The position numbers and the translations under genes are program-made. From contig VWZF01013053.1 in assembly GCA_013396755.1 (NCBI GenBank), positions 558,001 to 622,000 on the forward strand: DNA of 64,000 bases, written 5' to 3'. Numbering within the stretch: the first letter of the stretch is position 1; each line of letters begins with the position of its first letter. The notes beneath the pieces were generated by a model. That model was not told the DNA's origin. It saw nothing but the letters and a program-made list of their open reading frames with translations, and did no database searches. The stretch comes from Sclerurus mexicanus. Lineage: Eukaryota > Chordata > Aves > Passeriformes > Furnariidae. This document shows, piece after piece, positions 25,548 through 37,763 of this stretch.

Positions 25548-27999
25548 AGTTCCCATCAGCTGAGAAACTGTCCTGATGAGCACAATATTCTCGTGATGAT
25601 TGACCCTCGTCAACATTGCCATTAGTCAGAATATTTTCAGAAGCAACTTTAACATGGTTTAGGAGCTCTTTAATAAATATGCATTTAAATAAGCTATCCT
25701 GGAGCAGGGAGATAAATGAAGGAGGTCCACTGCAAGTCAGAACTTAAGTGTGGCAAAACAATTCTGCAAAATGTTTTATACCTTATATAATCTCTCCTGA
25801 CAGAACCTCAGGGGTTCACATTAAACACCATAAATCAGACCACCTGGGGCTCCCCTATGATTATTGCAGCTGCATGCTGCAAGCTCCAGTAGAAGAAACG
25901 TTCCCTTTTATTGTAAGAAAGTAATAGGGCATAGCCCAAGTCTGCCAGAAAAATGCACAAATCAAAAGCAGGCCTTGCACAAAATCAGCTTCTGATGTGT
26001 TCGTTTGCTCTGAATGTACGTGGCAAGCTGACAGTCAGAATCACTTTGTCCTCATTGATCACCGATGCTTTTGCCAGCAAGGTGAGTAGCATGTGGAACA
26101 GCCAATTCTAAAGAAACATCAGTTCAATGGAAAATAAAACCGAGACATTTATTTTATTTTTGTATCTTCTCCTTAGTGAATTTCAGCAATTGGGAAAGGC
26201 ACTGGACTCTCAGCACTGCAGCCCAAGAGCACACACAGCTCAGACAGAGGTGTCACAGCCACCACAGCTGTGTCTGCTCCTGGAAGGAGACCCCGAGGGT
26301 GGGCAGCAGGGACTCACCCATGGGCCTAGGCAGTCGGTGGCTCCTGCCACATCCCTAAACCCCATTTTCATAACCAAAGGTGTCAACTGCTGACTACCAG
26401 AGACGAGAAACAAATGTGCAAACCCTCAGAATATATGCCCATGAAAACTGATGGAAAGGAAAAAAAAAAGTAGTGCTTTTCCAAGTATTGTAATGGTAAC
26501 TGTTCCTTCACTTCTGCCTTAGTCCTAAACCAGACTGTCATCATTGATGGGGTGGAAATCTGTCTTGTGATAATTTCTGACTAGAAACATTACAGGCAGC
26601 TCATCTCAAACATCTCCTCTGACACCTGCATTGCCCAGAAAGTCAGATTAGTGGAGCCTTGATATGTCCGTACAAAATCTTTGGTAATCAGTCTGATAAG
26701 GAACATATCATTGCCACCTGCTAGCTGGAAGGAGGACCATGATGGCACATGTTGAACATCCCCTCTGGTGGCCCTCCAGAGTTTTGGTACAAGGAACTCA
26801 TTTCTGTGGCAATGTCCTGCCTTGCCATCCGACCACTCAGACTGCTCTGCATGAAGCCCTTTCTCTTGCTGCAGTGATGACATCTCCCTTCTCAGTCATC
26901 ATGTCCCAGCCAAGCAATGAAACAAGGAGTGAATCTTCTCTTTGGGCTTAATTTAGTATTTTGTGCCCTTTAACAATACACACAAATATGACAGAACACA
27001 AGCACAGATTCAAAGAGATTATTGAGGGAAAGAGAATTATAGGTGCTTGTTAGATAATGGGCTAGGGGAAAACTAAATGCTGTTTTAGTCCACGAGTGCA
27101 ACACAAAAAAGCTTGGTAAGTTAAACCACTTCCTCAGGGAAAGTGTTTCCTGACACATCACCACCTTCTGATGTTGATTTTGACTTCAGTTTGTTTGGGG
27201 TTTTTAATTTATATATTTATACACATGCACAAAAAACCAGTACAGGCTATATGAGAAAGCAGCAATAAATCTGTTATTTCACCTTAAGTGATTATTTTTA
27301 AATTTTAGTCTCTTTCTAAAATGGTGACAACTTGATAAGACAAGTCATATTTCATGGCCAGGAAAAATAAACTGACAGGCAGTCCCTCTTGCAGCTCATT
27401 TATTGTGGCCAGTTAGCAGCAAAGTAGAAGCAAACCTGCAGAAAACACCCTAAGTCAATGGACTTTTTTCAGGCAGCACTAAAGCTGGCAAAGTAACCTT
27501 TCTCTCTTTCTGACAGGTAGGAAGTATATCTAGAAGCCAGCCAAGGGAGAAAAAGATTATAGTTTGAGCATGCTGTGCTCTGTTATTCTTATGGCAAAGA
27601 CCAGATGTCTGGGGCCATCACAGCTGAGTAAAACTTGAATCGGCACAAAGACCATTTTTTTCTTGTTTACAGCAAGAACCAGGTAAGCTCTTTGCAGAGC
27701 TGACCACACTGAAACCCAAAAGGTGACTTCAAGATGCCTTCAGGCACATTTTGCTATTCTCAGGCAGAGCAGAAAGTTCTGATCTTGACCACGCTTCATC
27801 AGGAAGCCTACAAGAATTGTTGCTACCCAGAATGGGAGAAGCAGGACATGAGAACCATTCTCGGTATTCAAACTATCTTAAAAAGAAAACAAGGGAAAAA
27901 CAAAACAAAACCACCAAAACAAACAAGTAAAGCCAAAAAACCTCTTCCTGAGCAAATTAGCTACCTGAAAAAAACATTCTGCTTTCTAGCCCATCACTG

Positions 28000-28018
28000 T
28001 TTGACAGTACCTGTCAAA
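28000..28018. repeat. Perfect 8-bp inverted repeat
   Basis: TTTGACAG (28000-28007) and CTGTCAAA (28011-28018) pair around the 3-nt spacer TAC. It is short and may be chance. Confidence 0.7.
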
Positions 28019-29957
28019 GATAAAATCTTTCGATGAATTAAAGGAGGGGAAAGGCCAATCCCTCCTAGTTATGTTGTAACAATTTACGTCAGTATAATTA
28101 CATCTTCATTACTGTGGGAGACGGACTAGACCTCCAGGGAAATGCTACTAGTACATAAGAACTTTCATTGTGATAGATCTGCTTCTATATATCTAAATCT
28201 ATTAAAACACATTGGAACAAACCAATATTAATAAAAGATACAGTGGAAGGCTATAGCCCATATTTGTTAAACGTTAAACTAATTTCACTGCATTCTTTCC
28301 AGCCTTTAAGTGGTAGTACATTGCAATTGGGTCATGTCATTCCACTGCAGGGATAGTATATAGATGATCTTTTTTTACTAGCAATGCTCTCTCCCAGATC
28401 AATCATAAGATAAATTCCTAATGCTTAGAAATTCTGGTACTTGCCTATAATTCAAATGCTAATATCAGTTTAACCTGGAATTTACTGCAATCACTTTCCC
28501 TCTAAAGAGTGCACTCATTTAATCAATGAAAACTGCCATTCTGAGGGCCTTCTCTTCAAACAGTGAAATCAATCCCCCTCATCACTAGCAGGCTCTTCAC
28601 TTGGAAGAACACCCAGCACTTGAAGAAACTGGTGTAAATGGTGTAAAGATGCAGAACACACACTGCCTGCTTCTCTGGATATACACTTAAGTCAGCTCAA
28701 ATCTGACACCCAGCAATAATACATCTCACTTCACAACCAGATGATACAAGCAAGCACCTGCAATGAGCCTCACACTTTATCTGTGCCCTAAACAATTTGC
28801 CTCAGAACTGTTAAAAATGGCTTTTGTCCTCCAAAAAAACATTCTGAAAAATCAGATCCCTCTATGCAGCACTTGACCTTTATAGGTCTATTCACATACT
28901 TAAAGTTGGGAGTGTTGTTATCTCCCCTATGCTTTGTAAAGGCTGGCGTGCACATGAGTGTGTGTGTGTGTGTTCGGAAGGGTTTCATCTTCTTAAGTGT
29001 AGCCTCCAACACACTTTCTTCAAGGTTTCCAGATTCTCCTTGCAGCCCCCAACTTCCCCCAGCCTACTGGACCTGCAGAAACAGTTTTTATCTGGAACAA
29101 TTCTCACACTCAGTGCCTTATATAATGTTATACTCTACACAAATAATAAAGAAAAAGCATGGAAATGGAGGAAAACAAGTGAAAAAGTAAATTGGTTAAA
29201 TGAAAGTCTCATGTTAATGCAGTTTGTGGTATGCCCCAGGATCCTGAGATAAATACTAAATTTTCCATACTTTGCAGTCCCCTGTTGACTAAGTTGGTAT
29301 AAGCAGGATGGATCCTTAAAACATATTTCTATTTGCTTCAATTTCATTGGATGTTGCATTTAATTGGATATTTGTAGCATTAGATCCTTAAAGGGCATAT
29401 TTAGGGGGAAAAACAAATTAACATGCATGTGAATCTACCATAGGTCTAACTTAACTTACTGTACTTTAATTCTTAAAAACATCTTACATTTGCACAATGT
29501 AGTGTTTTTCAGTCTCCCTTCCACCAAAATAGAGCTGAGGGAGAGAGAGAACTAGGCTTAAAATATAATGCAAAAGACTAAAATCAAGTTTCTCTTGAAT
29601 TAAAACTTGTTCACTGTTAGCTTGGCTGAAGTTGGTATGGACACTGCAACACAGCTCTTACATTTTACCTGGACCCAAGGGACTCATTCATTCCAGCAAA
29701 TGAACCTTCTTTTAGGTGCAAACCATGCTCATCGTTTCCTAGGACAGCCTTTTGCACAGCAAGCAGAAAGGACTGCTCCTCATGTATGCAAATTCATCCG
29801 TATCTTTAGGGCTCCTCTAGTGCCCACCCGTTCACAACAAGTAAATCACAGAGAGAAGCAGGATTTAACTCTGAATAGCTTTGCTTTTGCTGATATAACT
29901 TCGACCCTTGATGATAGTTAATGTCAGGGTTTTTTGCATTCAATTAATTTAACGGTC

Positions 29958-30005
29958 CAGATTTTTAATTTGCATTTCATTTAACATTTCAGATTTTTAA
30001 TTTGC
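29958..30005 (+). repeat. Direct repeat of 16 bp
   Basis: CAGATTTTTAATTTGC occurs exactly at 29958-29973 and again at 29990-30005, with 16 bases between. This suggests a small local duplication inside an AT-rich, possibly conserved segment. Confidence 0.8.
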
Positions 30006-30042
30006 CAGATATTGTTTATCAAGTGTTCATTTCAGCGCCTTT

Positions 30043-30058
30043 CACTGTATATACAGTG
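30043..30058. repeat. Perfect 16-bp palindrome
   Basis: CACTGTATATACAGTG is fully self-complementary with no spacer. It sits in the AT-rich stretch 29935-30330 and could be a dimer-binding site or a chance symmetry. Confidence 0.8.
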
Positions 30059-32887
30059 CATACTCCTCAGTAATTAGTGTGCAGTAAATTAATTCTCTCC
30101 TTGTTCCTTCATCAGATATTGGATTAAGAAACTTCCACTGTACCAACATAGTGAGCTAGATTAGGAATTTCCCATCTATAATACCTTTGTTTAATATTTG
30201 TCTTGTATATGTTATGCTGCCTTAATGCTTTACATGATAAGAAATGTTATAGTTAGAAGCAGAAATCTCCAATTAATTTGAGTCACATATTTGTTTGAAA
30301 TTAGTAGACTTAAATTAAATGTGTCCCCATTGTTCTGTAGTCTCTACTCCTTTAGACAGCCCTACATTTTCCTTAAGGAAAAAAAAAGCTGTTCTATTTA
30401 TATAAAGGACATTTAAATGACCTGATGATTTTCATCAACTGCCATGAGCATTAAATCAGAGCCAAAGTAAACATCTCATTATAGATCTGCCTTCTGAGTT
30501 ATGTCAATATGGGCCAGTGACCAGCAAAAGTATCCTCTTACAAATCCAGGGAAAATAATACACAAACTCAATAGAGGGGCATTACCACCACAGTCCACTG
30601 AAATTATGCATGTTTCGCAAACATTTTCACAGTTCATTTCACCTTTTCCACATCCACTGAGACACACAGCATACAGACAATTGTTCCCAGGTCAGCCCTA
30701 GGAGAACACCTTTGCTCAGTGATTAAGGCTCCTCTGTGCAAACTATATTCATCTTTATCTGAAATGACCTTGCAAAACTCATCCACCTGCATGGTTTTGC
30801 TGTAGCAGGCCAACTGTCCAAAATATTTTTACAAGAAATATTCATGCCTGTACATATCAATAGAAATTTTATTAAGTTCTGTTTGCTTTTTGTGCTTTAA
30901 AATTCTGCAAATTTATGAATGCAATGTTTTGCTTCAGTGACAGAAACAGGTAACATGAGTGATGTGCAACAGAAGGAGAAAACATTGGTCCCTCCTGAAT
31001 TTGTGCCCAAACTGTCTTATGTCACATCAAACACAAGTGCAGGCACACAGAGTACTGGAACCTAGTTTGGACAAGCCCCAGCACTGGTTACAGGGAATGG
31101 TGAAGAGGTGGAGCAAGGATCTGGGACAGAAGAGGTCTGGAGGGGTTTTTTCAGGCAATTCACCGCTGAGGAGCATAAAACACAGGTCACCTAGTCTTGA
31201 AATTATCCACAGCCATGTGTATAGCTCACAAATTTCCCCATTGCTTGTCTACTTGAACCAGCAAGACATAGGAACACCATTCATACCTGGGAAGTGGCAG
31301 CAGAGGACAATTGCTGCCTCTGCTCTCCACTGACAACACAGGATATACAGATGTACTGAAAAGAATGAGTTTCCAGCTAGACACGGGAAAATATCATTAA
31401 CTTCTTTAGAAAGCTAATAATGGAGAGAGGACTGTGCCTTTCTTCTCATCCAAAGCAAGAAGAGCATCCTTTCTACATTTACCACATTTTTATTTAAAGG
31501 CTACAAAATCACCAGTACATGTGTGTGACTGTGGGCAACTCTCAGCTGATGTTCCATCAGCTGGAGTAGGTGATGTCCTTTCAGAAGAAGAAATATTGAA
31601 ATATCTTGGGAGAAGCATTCCCACCTGAGAGTTTCAACATACTTTATGGAACCAAAGATTGCCCATAAAAGCATCAGTAGCACTCTGATATTCTTTGCCA
31701 GAGTATCTGCCACACCCTAAACACAGAGCAAAGCACAGACTTTGTGACCCTCTACTCTGACAACTGTTTGCCAATAGACGCCAGAATACGGATTTGGTCC
31801 CAAGATCTCTATTACAATATCAGCAAAAGAAAGCTAATCAATAGTATGAAAAAGGGCTTCCTAAGCACGAGATGCATTAAAAGCGGATATTTAAAGCTGT
31901 AAAAAGAGTGATAATAATATTTTTCCTATTTGGGCCCCTGAAGTCCAAGCAACACATTAAAACAACACCACACAAACATAAACAAGAGCAACCAAAAAAA
32001 CCCACCACAGTTACCTTCAAAAATGCAAAGTGGTATAAGAATCTTACATGTTGCATTTCTTCACTGGTTGCAATACATTTTGTCTTCTAACAAGAAGAGA
32101 CTGTATTTTATTCAGAAAGTTTAGACTGTTTTTAATCTAAAATGTTCAATTTATTCAGTAAACAGCCTATCAGGATAAAGGGTCACTGAGTACGCCAAGG
32201 GAAAGTATATCTTTTGAATTAAAGGATCGAAAACTCAGTCAGGCAGAATACTGGTTGCTCTCAAGAACATTATGGGAACTAATGAAAGAACCCCATTTCC
32301 TGCCTTATACAATTAAGTAATCAGCTGCCTTTGGTTACCCCTAACAACTTACACAGACAAGGGGATTACTAAGCAAACAGACTGCAGCATTTCAGAATAC
32401 ACAGTCAACGGGAATGCTGAAATGACCTGCATTCCCAAGGGAGTCACTACCTTTTCAATTTTAAGAGAAGGAAGTGGGATTATTGAAAATTTAGGACTTG
32501 GCAGACCTTTACAGAAATGCTGTGGCTGATGTAATGTGCACTATCCAAGTTAAGTACAAAAATCATCCTTGCCATCTGAAGAATGTTTCCCTTACTACCT
32601 ATTCTCCAAGATACAGTGAATTCCTGATCTGGTTCAAATGAAGGGATGCTTAGATACAAAATAAAACTACTGTGTTTGAATCAGAAGAAATTCTTATGAT
32701 CATTCATTCAGTATGAATCACTACTATGTGGAAAAGTATGATGCTTAGCAAACACCATAGCTTCAGCTGAAGGTAACTTTTATTCCTGAAAAAACAAGGA
32801 AAATATTTCTTAATCTCTTCAGAGTGATTTAGTTTGCACAAGTAACAAACAGTGAACAGCCTTCCTCACTAACTCCATAGGTGCCCC

Positions 32888-33060
32888 TGTTGGGGTCAGG
32901 TTTTTCAGGGTTGCAGTGCTTAGCAGTCACTACTAGTTTATGAGATTTATGACTTCGGCGGAAGGGCTGCCAAGAAGTTTTGGGAATCCACCCCTAAACC
33001 AACACCACGAGGAGTGGTGGAATAAACACAGCTTAGTTTTCTCACAGCAGGGAAGTAGTA
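32888..33060 (+). mobile_element. Possible solo-LTR remnant
   Basis: The block begins TGTTGGGGTCAGG and contains a perfect 6-bp stem, CACCAC-gagga-GTGGTG (33003-33019). That stem stands directly before AATAAA (33021-33026), as seen at the R/U5 part of many retroviral LTRs. I found no target-site duplication, tRNA primer site or internal retroviral frame, and the right end is a guess. It could equally be unique sequence. Confidence 0.25.
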
Positions 33061-36000
33061 TTTGGGGTTTCTTTCTCTTCATGTTAATAGACTTTACTGT
33101 CCTCTTTTCAATTAATTAGTACTGCTGGTGGCATGACTGGGAGTGTCATAACACCTGGAAGTGCTTTCATGACCACTCTGAAGCCTTCTGGGGGTGGGGG
33201 TAAGGGGAGCTGCTATTTTCCATTAGGTCACTTGAACCTGTCAAAAATCTGGAAGTCCATCAGTGAAAAGGGATAACGAGGATATTTACAATTTGATGAG
33301 AAAGAAAAAATTAACAGGAGAACGAACATGAGCAATAACTTTGTTCTAGAGTGACTGAATGTCCAAAGTAAAGAAAAATTAAAACGTTGTGGTGCTCACT
33401 TGAAACTGCCAGAGTGGCAGAAGTGCTGAATGGAATAATGGTTCAGAAAGAAGGTAAATATTCACTTTGACTTACTATTATCTGCTGAGGCACTAGAGAC
33501 ATATTAAATAAACAGCTATGCAATGTTGAAAATAGTTCCAAAAGAATAAGAAAAAAATGTCAGCATTGCCGAAAGATAAGACAGAAATAGAGGGGGGGAA
33601 AAATCTTGTAGTTAAAAGACATGGAAAGTGAAATTTTTTGTGCAAGTGCATTGCTTCTTGGTTATAACAATGAACTGTCTCATGCACCATCTGGCTCCAC
33701 TATCCCCACTACAGGGTGATCTAATTATTGGGGAAACATTTGCTAACAACAGCACCTGGCTGCTCTTTGGTGTTTAACTTTCCCGTCCTGCTCCCACAGC
33801 CTCAGGTTCACAAGACTCAGGTGTATCTGCAGACTTGCTCATGGTTACAATAATCATCTGACTTGGCCAATGCTTTCAAATACTGCAAGTGACTTGGCTG
33901 TCATTATTCAACAGCCAAGCTTTGAGCTGCCCTAAAAATTACTTTACATCTCATTCTGGACAGATACAAATCTGGCTCCAAAATTTCTGATTATTTAACT
34001 TGTCCCCCTTCCCCAGTGTCCTGAGGTGTCGAGGTTTGGGCAATATACAGCTGTGTATTGTTGGGCACATGGAATTTATGGAGAGGATTAGACAATCTGA
34101 CATCAGAGATGGGATTAACCACCAAAATACCACCTCACATCTTCCAGTTGTGCTGATGAGTTGGATTTAATTGCAAATGGATCCTTTTCCAATTACAGCC
34201 AAAAGCACTAAAAATGCCACTAAAATAGTCCTTTCTTGCAATCCACAATGTAAGATCAGCCACACTTTCTAAACTGAAGAAAACTCGGAGGTCAAACTTC
34301 ATGAGGCACCATACCACTGCCTCCCGACTCAGACCCAAATCCCAAACCAGGCCAGCCTTGGGAGTAGCTCAGAGCCTCATCTTCCCACTAGAGCAGCCAC
34401 CTGCCTGGCTTGGACCGCAGCAAGCTTGTTGGTACAACAAACCTGCTCCGTGACTTTCATTACATGCAATTTGGATATAACATCACATGGCCCTCACACT
34501 GCTTTTAGTACACACTCCTGATATTTTCCAGCACAGAACTAGAGAGCAGACACTTGGCATTGTGTACCTCCTTCCCTCCCCTAGACACATTCTTGTCCTG
34601 TCAGTCAGCCTTCCTATTCCACACTGCCTCTACTCTTGAACTCTGAGCTGTGGAGTCAGCAGTTGGGATTCACATGATCAGATTTAGACCCCTGGACAGA
34701 ATTTAAAGAGAGGTTTCTTCTCCTATTTTGATACAAACATAAAAGTTTTTAATTTCAGATTAAAATAAAGAGGTTTTAAATTCGCTTTGTTGTTTTCCTA
34801 GGAAACTTCCCATGATCTGTTTGCATACCCAACATTATTCTTTGTGCTAAACCTGCCTGATTTTGGGAAGGCAACAAGGCAGTAAGACTTGGATTAAGAG
34901 ACCTACATCATGATCCAGATAGGCACTAACTCAGCAGAGAGGCAACTAAGCAAACTGAGATGCTTTAAAGCCAGCAAGGGATTTATTAGTATTGCTCTGC
35001 TCTTCTCACAGCTCTGGACAAAGGACAGGGGATTTTCTGTTACATCATTTCTGTCTCAATGAGCCAGATCTCTGATGACTTTCCATGAATCTGTTTAACC
35101 ATTGTGGTTCAGCAGAGCAGGTCAACACACACTTGAGACTGCACTCCCTGGAGATGCTGTGCCAGATCCCCAAGGAGATACATCCCCAATGATCTTTTTA
35201 AAAACATACTTAACTGCCACAGTGCAGAGTTAGCAAGGTGATGCTTCCCTATTCCAGCCAGCAGGGATTAAAAAAATGCAAATCATGACACATGCAAAAA
35301 CTGTGTTTTCCAATCACATTTAAAAGGTGTACAGGAATTGCTTGGAGTTTAGATCATTCCCTGGTCAGTACTAGCAACACACCTAGAGATTTTCTTGACA
35401 TCTCATGCCAGAATTCTGAACAGAAAACTTACAGCAGGTTATTTGTACCTGTAATAGCACAGGTCTAGAAACAAAGCTAAACTATCAGTTTCCCAGGCAA
35501 GAAAAGGGCACTGAGTGCTAAGAGATGAAAGAGATTAAAGAAACAAATCAGACTAACAGCAATAACGGATGCCTTCAGCTCCTTCCTATGTGCTACTATG
35601 TGTCACAGTGTTCACCACTGCTTTTCTTACTTTGCCATCTTGAGGTGATTGCTATTTAGATTAGAAAAAAGCAAATAAAAAACTAAAGCATAATGAACTG
35701 TAAAGGATTAAACTGGGTAATTCACACAACTCCTTCTGCAATACAAGAAGAGGAAGATATTCAGCAAAGCTAAAAGGCAACATACTTAAACAAAACACGT
35801 TTAAATGCATAGTTTGCTGCATCCCATGGAAAAATTTGTCCTCACTCCTCCTTGGCTTTCACAGTGGCACACAGAGATGGGTGGGTTTTATCCTGCCTTG
35901 CCTTTCTTTTACACAGATGTTATTTCACCGTATCTTAGTGGCTCTAAAAATCCACTCCATCGGTATCTAGAACTTTGATCATTTCAGGAAATAAAATAAA

Positions 36001-37584
36001 TCATGCATCATCATTAGAAACAGGAATTTTCCTTTCTCTTTTGAGTCAGGAGATGCCATATGTTCCCACTGTGGGTTTTATTGTATTGCCCTCTGAAGAA
36101 TCTATTACTGGCCCTTGTCAGGCTACTGACTACGACAGCAAGGAAACCTGTTTTTCTATGCAGGCTGACAAATGAGCCAATAAATTCTAAATCCACTGAC
36201 ATGGAAGCTTCAATTATTGCTATTTATTGTCATCTGTTATGTGTTAACTGTCTCTTTGGGGCTGGACCAGTTGGCAGTACTGATCAGGGTGAAAAGTCTT
36301 CTCTTGTGTTAAAAAAGGAAAACTGGTCCTGTAGAACTTAATAGGGAGAATGAGAGGAATATTAAAATAGGAACATTTTTCAAGCAAGCAAGAACTCCCT
36401 ATGGAAAAGGGAGTCATTACATTGTTTACCCCACTGTTTTCACCTGCTGCATTTGTAAGTGGAAACTTTACTGAAGAATATTTTGCAAAAGGGAATCTGA
36501 ATATTCTAGAAGGAAAGTTGGCCAGAGAACTGATCCAAACAAATGACTGCATGAAAGGAAAAATGTAAGGGTCCCAAAAAGGAAGAGCAAGCCTTACACA
36601 GATAGCCAAATTCTGAGATGTAAATATCAGTTAGATAACTCAAGTTAGGATTTTCTACAAAAATGTTAAATCAGTGATGAACAGTTAAGAGTTAAAATAC
36701 CTGAATTTTGGGGGGGGAACAAACACCACACAGACAAAAATCCTAACACATCTATGTAGAATTCTGGAAAGAGAAGGTGAAAAGGGACAAGTGAATGACA
36801 TAAAGAGCACAGCACACAATGCATGTTAACAGGGGATTAGAAACCCTTTAACCACTGCAATAAAAATGTGCCAGCAAAATCTGCATGTCTCCTAAGTGGG
36901 AAATAATGTGATAGTATGGCCTATTATAAATACACAACTGTTTTTTTTAAATGAAAATAGGCTAATTTTTTTGTAGAATTCAGATTTAGAAGTGTTATAT
37001 GCAAAATGCACTGCAGTCATGCTTTCCTAACCATCATTACCACTACCATGCATTTAGTGTTGATTTGGTGTGAGATTTCCAGAACTATACTGGGTTTTTT
37101 CCGAGCTCAAAACACATCTCTGGTACAGACAAACAAAGTTGAGAAAGATGGATTGGTTGCACGCAATTCATTTGACAAGCATCAGAAAGTGGAGAGCAGG
37201 GAGAGAAAAAAAAAACAACCAACCTTTACCAAAGCCAGGTAACCTGAGTTAATGAAATTATATTTAACTAAGGGTGTGTATTTAGACTTGATCTTACCTT
37301 GGTGACTTAGCCATTAGTAGGAATTCATTGTTTACCTCCACGATTCTTATCGCTACTTAGGCAGTGTTTGCACGTGATTTTCAACTGATTGCTCAACATG
37401 CTCTATGTTAGACTGTTTTGAAATAAATGAAAACACAGCGAGATCACAGAGGGCTAATCTCAATTATCTAATCTTCTTAAAACTGCATTGTTTCTTTTCT
37501 TGTTGAGGCGACATTACAGCTTCCTCTATGGGCAGAACTGTATCTACTGATGCCAAACCAGACATCTGTTTCTTCTTTTGCAAG
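33061..37584. other. Unique non-coding sequence
   Basis: No gene is visible. A G-rich tract lies at about 33190-33210 (three runs of four or more G). A G9 run lies near 36709-36717. Frames of up to 121 codons (36244-36609, minus) have no recognisable domain. Confidence 0.6.
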
Positions 37585-37735
37585 ACAAACTTTTCCATCA
37601 GTGAAATGGAAGCAGTTATTATTCCAAACCACTTTTCTTAGGTCATTTGAGTATCACTCCTCAAGAGGTAATAACCCCTTATAATGCTCCTATTGACATC
37701 CGTGGTAATTGTGGGTGTTTGATTTACATAACAGA
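37585..37735 (+). repeat. Probable old SINE / amniote repeat fragment
   Basis: 'cttttccatcagtgaaatgg' (about 37590-37609), then 'agcagttattattcc', resembles the MIR landmark TTTCCCCATCTGTAAAATGG followed by GATAATAATA. Further right, 'tgctcctattgacatccgtg' (37685-37704) and 'gtaattgtgggtgtttga' resemble the amniote repeat CTCCCATTGACTTCAGTGGGAATTGTGGGTGCTCA. These may be two separate old insertions side by side. Boundaries are approximate. Confidence 0.45.
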
Positions 37736-37740
37736 TCCTA

Positions 37741-37763
37741 AAAAAAAAACCACCCACCATCCN
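37741..37763. other. A-run and ambiguous base (N)
   Basis: A run of nine A is followed by C-rich sequence with an N at 37763. This is an uncertain base call next to a homopolymer. Confidence 0.95.

Larger units (their letters stand above)
23796..32887. other. Unique non-coding sequence with minor repeats
   Basis: No coding region is supported. The 100-codon lysine-rich frame at 27734-28036 follows from an A-rich stretch (about 27880-27945). Short simple repeats include a TG run near 28960-28972. Separate entries cover the palindromes at 25521-25540, 28000-28018 and 30043-30058 and the short direct repeat at 29958-30005. About 29935-30330 is AT-rich and dense in homeodomain-type TAATT cores. 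Confidence 0.6.

Noticed and set aside
27734..28036. Lysine-rich 100-codon frame
   Set aside because: The lysine content comes from an A-rich low-complexity stretch, not a protein signal.
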